In this document: one piece after another, positions 23,181 to 34,359 of the stretch
Layout of the letters: every line of letters begins with the position of its first letter
Numbering within the stretch: the first letter of the stretch is position 1
NCBI RefSeq assembly: GCF_036884655.1
Contig: NC_088342.1
Coordinates: forward strand, 9,667,501 to 9,731,500
Source of the DNA: Musa acuminata AAA Group
Lineage: Eukaryota; Streptophyta; Magnoliopsida; Zingiberales; Musaceae
DNA length: 64,000 nt
Reading direction: 5' to 3'
Program-made: the position numbers and the translations under genes
Notes under the pieces: generated by a model
What the model was told of the DNA's origin: nothing
Database searches by the model: none
What the model saw: the letters and a program-made list of their open reading frames with translations, nothing else

Positions 23181-26100
23181 AAGGTCACACGCCACTGTCT
23201 CAGAGGGAGACAAGCCAACTTAACACTTAAATCATAATGTCACTCATGTCACCATATTCTTAACATCTAATCTTGCCCTCCTGGAAACTAGCAATGCCAA
23301 AACCGTCCATTCTACTACTTGCTAGAGCATCTATTTCAAGAGAAAGGCCATATCCTGGAATGATGGACACAGATGGAATCTCCTCTTGCGTCTTTTCAGA
23401 TTATTACCGAAGTTAAAAGGTGCGGTAAAGATTTTGATCTAGTGTTCAAATATGACATACATGACAAATAAGTTAGAATTACCGAAGAATCCTGGAAGCC
23501 TTGATAAAAAATATGAAGCGCCTATATCTGGGAAGAATCCCAGTGAGGTTTCTGGCATAGCGAAAACCTGCACCAGAATATACAAGTGGTGCTTAAGTTG
23601 ATCCTTTGAGTAGGTGATACAAACAAACACAAGATTTCATGGACATGATCTGTCATGAATTTAGAGATGCCACATAATTTATAATATCAGCAAATCCATA
23701 TATTGATTATAATATAAATAAAATGACTTACATCTTTAGTAGTTTTCCTTCCAGTAACAATTAACACAGCAGATAAGGCAATGCACTAATAATGTGAAAA
23801 TAAAGTCATCTTGGGTTATGCAGTAGAGAAAACAAAATATGTTGATGTAAATGAAACTACAGTAAAATGCTAACGTGATGAAAGAAAAAGAGAGAAACCT
23901 CAAACATGTTACATTATAGGATTTGAAAATGTAGCTTTATCATGTTTGCCAAGTTGGATTGTGAGGGTCCAAAAAGTGTATCAGCAGAATTAAGCTGAAG
24001 CGCAACCACACCCATGCACGTGTTGTGGCTCTACCCAACTCAACAAGTCAATCAGCACAAAAAAGTGAGCATAAAATGTATGTTGCAAATGCAGACTCGT
24101 GCAAATTTGCACCAAACAGAAGCAGAAACATCGTCGAAGAACTTGTGTGTAAATCTTTGCAGCGTGGATGACCAAGAACAGCCATGGAACACTTAATGTA
24201 TTCATTTTTACAATAAAGACCGTGTATATTGGCCCTTCCCCTTGCCCCAGTCTTACAAGGTTCTAACTTTATAGTCAAATTCCTTATTATAAGTAACAAA
24301 GGCATGTTACAAATTGCCCCTACAGTTAGTTGTGTCTGGATCTCTATATTTTAAAAAATTTTATTGACATTCTTATGAAACAATTAGATCTATTTATATT
24401 AATTTTATCGACAGAAACATAAAAATAAAAGGTAAAAAGATAATTTTAACATTTGGTGGTAGACGATGTCGACGGCGAACAACGGTACCATTGGCATCGG
24501 TGGTGGTAGACCCCTCCCCCACCCTGACAGCTATCCCTCTATCCTCCACCAACAGCTTCACATTCACAAATTGCTCCGCCTTCATCGATTAGACCAACAG
24601 CACCACCCCCATCGACCACCCCCTAGCATCGAGTTCCACCCATAGTGAGTCACAAACGAAGCCACCATAGCGTGGCCCAGGATCGCCACTTGTGACGTCC
24701 ACCCTCGAACCCCTTAAGCGTCGTTGTCGCCCTGCTAAGCGCCCACAGGAAACGAACCTCGCTCTTCACTAGCACTGTCTCAATCTTGTCGATTTGGGCC
24801 TTTGTCAGCGTGTACTAGCTCCTAACGCAGATGTACACCACCAACCGTGACGGACATGCGTCTAGCCACACCATGACCTCCGTCGGGACAAAGCTGCGCC
24901 CACCGCACCCCCTAGGTCTCCCACCGAGTGGATTAGCCCCATAACCCAAACGCAATCATTGTCGTAGGACTGCATCAGGTGGGTGAGGTAGTCACCCTTA
25001 ACGTCGTTGAAGGTGTTGATGGCGGCGCCCCAACTGGCAGCATTGGTCAGGAAGGAGTCCCTAGTGAGCTCCCAATCTGGGTCGTCGGCCTTGTAGTCAC
25101 GGTAGACTGAAGGGAGGTGGGAGTAAGGGAAGGAAGGAGCGGACATGAGAAAGGCGAAGGCGACGGAAGAGGAGGAAGCGACAACACCAGAAGGGTGGGT
25201 GGGGGGCATCTGTCACCGGACATGATTAAGGATGGAAATGCCAAAGGCACCGGAGGAGTAGAAGACGACACGGGGAATGCCAAGGTCGATGGTGAGGTGG
25301 TGGGTCCAACTAATGAAGAAGTCAGATACGATGCAGAGCTTGCCGAAGGAGCATGGATCGAAGGGCTGCTCAGTATCTACGTCAACATTAATGCAAGTGC
25401 AAAGGGGGAGGGGTCTACCACCATCGATATGTCGTCTACCACCACTAACACCAAAGGCAGCATCATCTGTCATTGACTTTGTTCACTATCAAACGTTAAA
25501 ATTATCTTTTTACTTTTTTATTTTCATGTTTTCATCGATAAAACTAACATCGTTAGTGTAAATGGACCTAATTGTTTCACTTTCATAACTACAACAATGT
25601 TAATACAATTTTTTAAAGTATAAGAACTAGGATGTTAAAGACAACTAACTACAAGGGTAATCTATAGAAATCGATTAGGATGAGATTTGGATTTGGGATA
25701 TTATCACAATCATAATATGCACAAAAGAATATGGCCTTGTTTCTGATTAACCCATTTGTAAATTTCCTATCTGCCACTGCCACAATAAAGTTAAAAAACA
25801 TGAACTTAGATAAGTAATAGTTAACTAGTACTTTTGCTTCAAAGGTAAATGTTCCAGTCATGCATTAGCTAAACAAACATACCGTTTTCTCCGTGACAAC
25901 TCTAAATCTACCATGTATTGAAACGCCAGCCCCGCCACCCATGACAATTCCATCTAGAATAGAAACCTTCAACCATGGTGTCGTAGGTTAGCATGATTCT
26001 AGGAAATGCATTGGAAAAAAATAAAACGTAAGAGGATAAGTCACCTGAGGTTTGCCGTAAGTTGCAATTATGTAATTTAAGGTATATTGATTCCGTAAGA

Positions 26101-28849
26101 ATTCTGTACCCAGAGCCCATTGACCTGACAGAATGGCAGCAAGAATCCCAGTTGAAAGAAAGTGGATGAAGGGAAAAAAGCATATTTATATTTCAACTTG
26201 GAACAAAGAACTTTGAAGTAAGGTTCTTTTAAGACATCTATCGCAGCAAATTTCCCTAGTAAGCTTGTGGTTTAGAGTTTAGACATCAGTGAGAATGACA
26301 GGTACAGTCACTACGACTTCCAAACCTTATCAATATACTTGGTCTCATCTCTTGACAGGCAACACAGAAAATTAAATCTACCTTGAGCGACAGATCGGGC
26401 AACTGATGCAACATCCCCTCCAGCAGAAAATGCTCTTCCATTTCCCTGAAAGCTATAGCCCATTAAAATATTACCAAAAACTGAATTTAGCACATAGCCT
26501 AGTTGGCTCCACCAAGAAGATGGAAAGGAGAGCTCAATTCATATATATTTTTTTACAAACTATAACTTAGTTGTAACCAAATTGAGACTTTCCCAGTACC
26601 AGAAAAAATAATAATAAAACTGAACCCTTCCTATTTCAAAATCATTGTTTGAATCAACATCCACACACACACACTCTTATCTATCCCCATCATTAGTAGA
26701 GATTCAACACCTGAATGTGAAACTAGCTTCAGATATTTGCCAGAAACAAGATGAATACGAATATCTGACAACTCAAGATAAGAAGTAGAATGTTTGGAAT
26801 TACTGAATATCATAGGAAGAATTTCATGAATTGGTATGGGGTCCTGCAGAACACTGGAAACACCAATCATCATTGTTTATCACATTTGTTGTTGCATCCT
26901 TATGACTGAAAAGCATGCACCAAGGAAACATGAGCAATCCACACAGCCAAAAAAACCCTTAAGCGATTGGCTATCTGAATTGGTCTCTGTGAATTATTGG
27001 ATTTTCTTCAGATGATAGACATGCCATGAAGTAGTGCTTCTAACTTTAATGGAGTATTTCTCACATACACAAGCTAAAAAAGGCAACATATGTGAAGTTT
27101 GACATTCTCTGTAAATTAGTACTAGATGAGTTATTAATTTACCTTCACTATCAATAATTTGACATCAGAATCCTTCTCATAAGCAACAAAAAGCTTCAGT
27201 AGCTTCATAATCTGGAAAAGAATTATTATACCAGAATTATTTCATAGGATTTTTCATATTGTGATGATAAAACAAAAAGTGTTCGATTCAGCTTCCCACA
27301 TCAAATAAATAATAGAGCTCTCATATAAAGGAGCTAGATAAATTGTCCAAACGATTCAACTCGAAGCAAAAACATACAAGTGGAGCATAGGATAAAAATC
27401 ATGATATTGCATGTATAACATAAGCTGCAGTCCACAACAAAACAAACATAGGGTACCTCAAGGTCACATACATGGTGTTAGCCAAGCTATGAGGATCCTT
27501 TTTTTACAAGAAGATACATAATAAAAATACATTAGAATATCGTAAACATAATAACAGGAGATGAAATTTTATAGGATGATTTTGTACTCATCTGTCAAGC
27601 TATTTCAGTAGTGAGCTACAAGGATCTAAGTGATCGAAAAGGGTTGCACTAAGAAGTCCTTAATGACAAACAACACATCTCACTCCAAAAATTGATCTTT
27701 CAGATACTGCCATAGGATAATGTGAAAGTTTTAATAAATCAATCCTGCTCATGGAAAATTGCTTCTATTATGGTAGCCAAAATATCCCGTAAAAGTTTTG
27801 ATTTTCCAATTCCCCTAAACCATTTAAGAATTCATACTTTCATGTCCATTTGGTATAACTGGTAGTCTCTGCAGTTATGGGGCTAAGAGCAAAGAACTTG
27901 TGCATGTGACAAACAGTAACTTATGAGTTAAAGCATACATTATTGGGTGATTATGTCAGGCAAAAGATACAAAAACATCATAAGTAAATCACCAGACTAG
28001 AATCAATATTTGATGAATCCTCAAAGTTGCAGACAGATATTTCTTTATGGAAGACATTAAAAGAAATAAACATCACGAAATACCATTGGAGTAGACAGAG
28101 CATTCAGCTGTTGAGGCCTGTTAAGCGTCAATATCCTTGTAAACCTGCAGTCTTCTACCAAAACCTATCAAATCCCCAAAAATATTGTGAAAATACAATA
28201 ATATTTGGCGAACAGTAAAATAATAATACAAGGAACACACTTCAGAAGCATAGTACGATGGACCTCAAAGGAACAATTTCACGATCCAGAATATTGAGCA
28301 AAAACCTTAGTGCCTTGTGACATTTGTGAAAAATGAAATCAATCTAGCACTAAACAAACGACCATTTAATTATTAAAAAAATCAACAAAATTATAAAAGG
28401 GGACGGGACGGGACGGAACACCGCCTCAAAAAAGTGCCCAATAAATAATGATTTACTGATAATCTTGTTTACGGAGGTGCCTTAATTGTTTGTTGACTAT
28501 GTTTACCCCCTAATAGGTTTATCTTGGACTTCACCTTCGTACAACACAATCATACTAGAGAAAGTCTTACGAGCTTCTGATTCCAAAACCAACAATCATG
28601 CCCTGTTTAATATCATATGGCATAATCTCTCGTAAGTAGACACCACACAATTCACAAGAAGCTGTCCTCGTCGTCGGCCACACAAAAGCCACGTTCTCGA
28701 ATCAATTTCTTGGACCATGAAACAAACTTTCAGCTAGCCAATCAAAACCCACCTTTTAAATTCAACGAAAAAAAAATACCCGGAAGACCGTAAAAGATCA
28801 CCTGATCGCTTGTGCCATCATTGTCGGCGTTTGGCGAGGACGAGGCCAT
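11642..28849 (-). CDS. CHY1: 3-hydroxyisobutyryl-CoA hydrolase, copy A (CHY1/HIBCH)
   Basis: Hydrolyses 3-hydroxyisobutyryl-CoA in valine breakdown; in plants peroxisomal and needed for normal beta-oxidation. Fourteen exons, minus strand: 28802-28849, 28084-28164, 27143-27211, 26382-26445, 26045-26124, 25883-25966, 23483-23567, 22927-23012, 22522-22643, 13693-13753, 13476-13574, 11974-12075, 11866-11907, 11642-11779. They total 1161 bp (386 aa) with no frame break. Crotonase-fold motifs: [25 protein letters not shown], and [21 protein letters not shown], holding E148 and D156 at the spacing of the catalytic pair in Arabidopsis CHY1. The C-terminus is SKM, a strong plant PTS1. Start is the ATG of [10 protein letters not shown]. 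Introns carry a MITE, a LARD and a Pack-MULE-like element; intron 9 is 8.8 kb. About 90% identical in protein to copy B. Confidence 0.93.
12141..12172. repeat. (TA)n microsatellite
   Basis: Pure TA tract in CHY1-A intron 11. The matching place in copy B (36200-36210) has only a few TA units, so it expanded after the duplication or shrank in B. Confidence 0.9.
12866..13160. mobile_element. MITE in CHY1-A intron 11
   Basis: Foldback element of about 290 bp. The left arm AATTAGTTATCTTTAGTATT is answered on the right by the inverted AATATTAAAGATAACTAATT, and pairing continues inward for over 80 bp (TCCATATACTTTCAAAA...; AAAATATTTAAC). The same place in copy B (about 36915) has no insert: ...GGTGACACTTAAACACGC. 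The ends resemble those of the larger element at 24313-25661. Boundaries are approximate and no clean target duplication is visible. Confidence 0.75.
15350..15571. repeat. Degenerate minisatellite, left part
   Basis: Units of roughly 30-45 bp around the pattern TATGA-(A)CGTGCGATAT-GAGAGTGCACATATA recur with variation (ACATGCGATATTAGAGTGCA, ACGTATGATATGGAAGTGTA). The array continues at 20132-20250 on the other side of the LTR element. Confidence 0.7.
15572..16015 (-). repeat. LTR (left, 3' LTR) of the LARD-like element
   Basis: 444 bp, direct repeat of 19687-20131. Its outer end has decayed (ATCATGAACTTAG against TGTCACAGACTTAG). Confidence 0.9.
16016..16026 (-). other. Polypurine tract of the LARD-like element
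   Basis: Minus-strand GTGGGGGAGAA directly before the TGTCAC start of the 3' LTR. Confidence 0.85.
17177..17783. repeat. Internal duplicated motif inside the LARD-like element
   Basis: A segment of about 33 bp at about 17179-17211 (ACGGAAGTCCCGCCTCTGCG then GTACCAT) recurs at about 17750-17782 (ACGGAAGACCCGCCTCTACG then GTACCAT). It may be an ancient internal duplication or conserved cis sequence. Confidence 0.6.
19673..19684 (-). other. Primer binding site of the LARD-like element
   Basis: Minus-strand TGGTATCAGAGC, initiator Met tRNA type, two bases from the LTR end TGTGACA. Confidence 0.9.
19687..20131 (-). repeat. LTR (right, 5' LTR) of the LARD-like element
   Basis: 445 bp. Starts TGTCACAGACTTAG on the plus strand and ends TGTCCGTGATA, where the left copy has GTGACA. 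Confidence 0.9.
20132..20250. repeat. Degenerate minisatellite, right part
   Basis: Continuation of the array at 15350-15571 (GATGTGCGATATGAGAGTAC, GACGTGAAATATGAGAATAC). The LTR element landed inside the array. Confidence 0.7.
20612..20658. repeat. Compound (TA)n(TG)n microsatellite
   Basis: TA units followed by TG units, in the copy A-specific part of CHY1 intron 9. Confidence 0.9.
23142..23177. repeat. (GA)n microsatellite in CHY1-A intron 7
   Basis: GA tract in the same intron position as the (GA)n at 40334-40364 in copy B, so it predates the block duplication. Confidence 0.9.
24313..25661. mobile_element. Long-TIR transposon carrying a captured gene (Pack-MULE-like)
   Basis: Copy A-specific insert of about 1349 bp in CHY1 intron 6. 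Ends are inverted: left ATTGCCCCTACAGTTAGTTG, right (reversed) ATTACCCTTGTAGTTAGTTG. Similarity of the arms continues for about 200 bp or more, through TTTAAAAAATT, GAAACAATTAG, GTAAAAAGATAATTTTAAC and GGTGGTAGACCCCTCCCCC. Arms are AT-rich; the centre (about 24.54-25.40 kb) is GC-rich and encodes a broken glycosyltransferase. Long TIRs plus a host gene inside fit a Mutator-like Pack-MULE, but no convincing 9-bp target duplication remains (ATGTTACAA against CTATAGAAA). A foldback or other TIR class is possible. Confidence 0.72.
24500..25400 (-). pseudogene. Captured UDP-glycosyltransferase fragment
   Basis: Read on the minus strand from 25400 down, pieces in several frames line up in the order of a plant family-1 [23 protein letters not shown] and [10 protein letters not shown] (25370-25220); then [40 protein letters not shown] and [12 protein letters not shown] (25130-24900); then a VMVWLDACP stretch (about 24870); then [20 protein letters not shown], which is PSPG-box (UDP-sugar site) sequence (about 24690-24630); then [20 protein letters not shown] (24585-24510). 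Frameshifts and stops separate them. The first ~100 and last ~60 residues of a full UGT are absent because the transposon arms begin there. No splice site is needed, so a single-exon UGT (UGT89-like wording) was probably captured at DNA level. Not functional. Confidence 0.82.
26650..26680. repeat. Short (CA)n in CHY1-A intron 3
   Basis: A CA run (ATCCACACACACACACTCT). Copy B at 46010-46055 has a longer, mixed CA/CG-rich version. Confidence 0.6.
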
Positions 28850-29149
28850 GACGTGCACCACAGACAAAACCTTCCCTGGCGGAAGAAGAGAGAGAGGGGG
28901 GGATCAAAGATACAGAAAATGTAGAACAGAATGATACTTCCGTACCTAATGAACCAGAGATCAAGAAGCGATGAGTACCTCATGAAACAGAATGTACCGA
29001 AGGGGTACGTGCTGGGCCAGCTCCAGCTGGGAAGATGGGGATGTGTTTGGCGTCTTTGAGCCAAGTTCTCATATATGCCCCCCCGGCTGATAGTGAAATT
29101 ACGATGATGCCGCTTGATATATTGAATTTTAACCCTAAAAAACACCCTT

Positions 29150-29670
29150 CTTTTAATTAAAATGTATATATACCTGTGGATGTAAATAAAATTCCATCGA
29201 CGGCTCTACAAATAGCAAATATTTTCAAAATTCATAAACCATTAAAAATAAACATATTTTTGCCAGATTTATGATAATTTTGAGTTTAATGGGTAAATAT
29301 GATACTATAATTCACTGGACTTATAGTGCTGCAATTTTTTTTTTAGAAAAAGAAATTATATATTTTATTACGAGTGTAAAATAAAATTTTGACATAGGAA
29401 AACACATCAACTAACTTAGCTGATAAACACTTTCACAGTTAACAATTGCATTTGTCAAAATAGTCAAAAGTAATGACCTAACATAATTGCACACCATGAG
29501 AGTGAGAGGGGCCCACACTGGATCCTGCCAAAGCTGCAGCCAAACGAGATACAGATCATAATTTAGACCTGTTTGAATTGTATACGATCCTGGCACATAT
29601 ACTTCCGATACGACAAAGTAACATCCATAGTTTACCTAGAAAAGTATCTGTTAAGCAACCAAGAGTACCA
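29150..29670. other. Spacer between CHY1-A and TTL-A
   Basis: The roughly 0.8 kb between the CHY1-A start (28849) and the TTL-A relic (29674) must hold the CHY1-A promoter. Copy B has the same arrangement (48933-49850). It is AT-rich with no other gene. Confidence 0.6.
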
Positions 29671-29673
29671 TAT

Positions 29674-32600
29674 CTAGCTCCCCCTGTATGTCTTGAACGA
29701 AAAGGACGAATGCAGCAGAGGAAACACCAATGTCCTGCTATCTGGTTTTCTCTGACCTGAAACACCAAGCTGACACAAGCAAAGAAGCCATATTTACCGG
29801 TGTTGAAACTTATCTGCTAAAAGCCAGGAGTAATAAGGTCGACGATGCCCATCAGAGAGGGCCACTGCAGCCATCAGTATTTGTTATCAAAGAGCCTATC
29901 AACATCTGGTGGGTGGATTCTCTGTTTGTAAATGATGGGTGCTAATGAGTTCCTTTCCACATCTCAAGGTGAACCTCCATGCCGGAAGCTGGAGAGCCAC
30001 GGGCAACATCCAGGACATGGGTTGTGCTGGGAGGACATGTGTGATCACTATTATCTGAAATTTCAGTGGTTTTACCGGAAGGTACCAAAGGAATAGCCAT
30101 AATATGTGCTCCAGTGATTCCTAAACGATCTTTTAAGATTCAAAACATGAGATGTCAGGATGAAGCATAAGTTAAACGCAAAGTTAACAGAACTGGAATC
30201 TTTGAAGTTATACTAGCTAGATTAATTTGACTTGCCGGAGTTTACAGAAAGTGAATGCAGCAAAGTAAACACACTAGTTATGCACCTTCACCACAGTCTA
30301 CGGTTAAACATTTTCAAAAAAGATGTTTCACAGACCTATCAAAAACGTGGAATCAACTAAGGGATTCATGATATTCCATGATTGACTAAATTGAAACAGC
30401 TCAAGGTAAACAGTAAACTAAACTTATATGATATATCTATGATCTATCTAATATGAGTGAAAAAGACGAACTAGGCAGACCACATCAATTAAACATGGAA
30501 GGCAGCACTAGAGGTTGCATGTAGTAACTTCAAGTATCAAAGGCTATTCATCTCGTGAAAGAAATTATTCAATATTCAAATGAGAATGACTGGTGTAAGA
30601 CATTAACATAGAAAATGACTATATCAACAAAACCAAGTGTGACATCGACGAAGAAAATGACTATACAAACAAATCAAGTTGCCACAAAATCCTTAATGAT
30701 GAAACAATGCTCCTGGAATTACCTCAGTACAGGAGAAAACAAACTGCAAGGACATAAGATAAGATCGAATATGTTCATTCCAGCAAATAAACTTTGGACC
30801 ACATGCAGCAGGTACTACCACTTACAGAGCAATGGTTTATGATGAATCTAGAGATCTTGAGAAACAGCATACCAAAGAAAATAACTCATACAGACCACTT
30901 AACCATCCTCTGGATGCAATTAGCAAGTTCCCAAAAGAGAAACCACACTGAGAAAGATATTCATCCAGACAAAGCAATATGTTCATCCTTCTTTCCTCTG
31001 GCTTAGATTACTCCTAATGGTTACAAGCAACATGAGAGTTGCTTCAGTAAATTTTACATCTACCCAACCACTAATCTATAAGAATATAAAGGATATGTGC
31101 AAATGGGCATAAAAGCGTGCAAGGGATCTATCCATCTTTACCAAACTCGGGCATAACTAATACATGTCCTTACCTCTAATCACTGGAATCCACGATATGA
31201 AGAACCTAAGATCCAATTTCCATATATATAATCAAATGTAGTATGATTGCACCCACAGAAGATAATTTAAACAGACACAAAATATAGTGTAAAAAGCCTA
31301 TTTTAAACTCAATTTTCTACAGTCTACACATTATCTTGGTTTTCTGTTTCCTTAAGCAGGTTCTATCACTCTGCTAGTGAACAAGACCAACCGTAGACAT
31401 TTGCAGATGAACAAAGCAATAAATTTTAAGAATGAATTTCCATGTCTTCATCTGACCAAACATTGTTTTTGTAACAACAAATACAGAGCTTGCCCAACCT
31501 CAATTGACAGCTTTGTTTCTCATATCTAAACTATTGATTTTCAACGGCAATTATTTATTCTCAAATACCTCCAATAGACATTCAGTTATACAAGTAAAAG
31601 TGAGAAGAAAATGATCAATTGTGTGACAAAGATAACTGGAAAAAAAAAAAGATTCTCCTTGTTTAAAACATCAGGAAAATGAAGACGTTACTACTTAGTT
31701 GGAGAACTAACAGGAAGACGAGTTGTGACTGGAATGTTTGATCCAGCATCAGAATTAAAAAGCCTAGCAAGACGCAATTCAATTATCTTCATCTCCTCTT
31801 GTGCTGCTATTTCAAGTTCGACAATGGGCCTATTCAGGTAGCGTTTCTATAGCAAGGTAAAATCAGTCGGTTAACAATAGATACACTCAGAAATTGTCAA
31901 AGAAGAGAATGCAACATTAGCTGCACCTAAATTGATAATAAATTCAGAAATCAAATATAATTAGCGTTGACATGCTCATGTCATAGTAAGGTTATTCACA
32001 TCAATAGTGACCCATTTCCAAAATGGGGACAAATTTAAATAAAATAACATCACAATATAAGTAGCCCAAATTACCAAGGATTTGAAGGACTAGATGCATA
32101 AGAGGAATGAACAACTGTACATGCCACAATGGTTAACAGATAAAAACAACGAATAGATAATCATGTCAAATGAACTGAATGAGAACCAATGCACCAAATA
32201 TCAAGTAGACAAACCACTTCTTCACAGGCAACCTACAAATGATTCCACCAGATTGAGATGCCTTTTCTTTCTTCTAAAGCAACCACATGAGGAACATTTT
32301 CATATAAAGTTTTGGAAAAAATTTGTAAAGAGTGAAATTTAGTTGATTCAAAGTTAATAAAATATGGAGAAGTTGCATCATATGCAGAAGAGAGAAGCAC
32401 AAATTAACAAAAGAACTAATATTTACTGACCAGGTACAGAGAATATGATAAGAGCATAAGAATCAGATCCTTATAATTAAAAAAAACATATTTTAACCAA
32501 AGAAGTTTCTTTAGCATCTAGGACCCTCAAAGAGCTTCCTGCTTCCATTATGTGGACTTCTACAGTTATCAACATAGGTTTTAAGGCAATGCCATAGGAG

Positions 32601-33770
32601 GAAAATGAAAGCTTGGATTTGCCCAACAAAGAGTTCTTGAATCTTCTATGAAAATTTGTTCCAAGAGTGTTTCATATCATCCATCTTTATTCCTTCTCTA
32701 GATCCTTGAACCATCTTTATCGAGTGCCAAAACATTCAAGAACACTATATCAAAGTAACACTTCTAAACATGTAACTCAGCATCTTTCCAATTTCCATTA
32801 TATCAATAGATGTAGAAATACAACGTCAACCTATTTTCTTGTTATTGATCCCCTTTTTTCTTACTCTTTCTACAGTTAGGGCTTAAGGGTGTCCCTCTTT
32901 TGGGATTAAAAAGACAAAATATGAATCTACAAAGCATAAAGAACTTCAATTTTTCAGATGTCTTTGGATGCAACTAAATTCAGGATAAAGATCCATCCTT
33001 GCATGCACATAAAAAACCACAGGAACACACAGCACAGGATAAAAGAGCCTCTTGGCAGAGGTAGTAGACACAACATTGATGAGTAGTTCTATGTAGTGGT
33101 AAGACCTAACAAGATTCCAATGAAAAGATAGTTTTAAGTAGCAATAGTATCTTCCATCTTACCATCATTAAAACCGTTATTTGTTAAAAGTAATTGGAAA
33201 GCATGATTCAGCAAAACGGTAGTTTGTTCAGAAAAATGGGACCTTTAATTCAGCAAGGATCTCAATCGTTCCCCTCCCAGATGCGCATATGAGGAACACG
33301 AACCCAAACGTCTCCCTGTACCGAAAATTCCATTCCACCAATTCCTTCCATTTGAAAAAAAACAAAGGAGAAGTTAATAACTGTCGACGTAATTAAAAGA
33401 AGATATTTCAGTAAAACAATTAATGACACGTCGGAGGATCACTTGCAAGGCGGAATCGTTTGGGAGACGGAAGGAGAGGCGGCTCCGATCGCCGGGTGAG
33501 CCGCGAAAGCCTCGGGTCATCCGACGGCGTCGACGTACAAGATTCATTAGAAATCAAGAGGGAGATGGAATCACAACAGGCTAAAGAGAAGAACGGGAAG
33601 AGGAACTACGAATAGGGCAAAGGAGAGACCTCGTCGAACCAGATGTCGCAGGCGGATCGGAGGGCGTGGTCGAGGTCGGTGAAGGGGGAGGCCGAGACCA
33701 TCTCCTTGGCGAACCTTTTGCTGCCGCAGCAGCGCAGCACGCCCTCTTCCACGCACGAAAGAGCCGTCAT
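29674..33770 (-). pseudogene. TTL (OHCU decarboxylase / HIU hydrolase), copy A, broken
   Basis: Remnant of the gene that is intact at 49851-53829. Exon 1 (33630-33770) and exon 3 still read well, but several lesions are visible against copy B. The exon-2 acceptor AG is changed to AC (33535-33536). TGG of GWLEAF is TGA (33517-33519). About 129 bp, covering the 90-bp intron 2 and 39 bp of exon, are lost at 33460/33461. Exon 4 lost 8 bp at 31694/31695, bringing in a stop at its end. The last exon has a TAG at 29942-29944, a 2-bp insertion near 29853-29860 and a 9-bp deletion near 29791. No full product is possible. Loss followed the block duplication, since copy B is clean. Confidence 0.92.
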
Positions 33771-34359
33771 CTTTCTCTTCTCCCATCTCTTCGTTCCTCC
33801 TCTCTCTTCCTTCCAACACTGCCAACTGCTCTTCTCTGGCCACGTGAACATGATGATGGTTATTATTATTATTATTTTCTTTTCTGATATTGTCAGGGTT
33901 TTCTTTTTTTACTGTGTGATTTTGTTGAATAAGTTACTTTTTTTACTTTAGTATTTAAAAAAATAAGTTACTTTTTATTTTATTATTATTTTTTTAAGGT
34001 GGATGTTGAATATAGTTTGGGAGTGCATGCAAAAAGGATGTTTAAATCAAATCAAAAAATTAATTGAAATCAAATCAGAATCAAATAGATCTAAAATGAA
34101 ATGGTTTGATCTAGATCTGTTTATTAATAATTTAATTTTAAAGACTATAAATTATTCTGGTTTAAGAAAATATTCTTCTTCGATCTGATTAATCGAATTA
34201 GTCTTAATTTAAAAATATTAATTTGATCAAATTTATTATCTTAAGCTCTTAATCGATTCAATCTAATTAATCAAACCAATCTAAATGCCTGATTCAATAT
34301 CATTGTCAATGTCACAATTTCACAAATGTCAATTGTCACAACTTATGGAATTGAACTAA

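Noticed and set aside
25117..25561. Plus-strand frames of 94-119 codons inside the Pack-MULE-like element
   Set aside because: They lie antisense to the captured UGT sequence, which explains their openness.
29674..33770. TTL-A as a processed (retroposed) pseudogene
   Set aside because: Its introns and flanks align with copy B, so it is a decayed duplicated gene.
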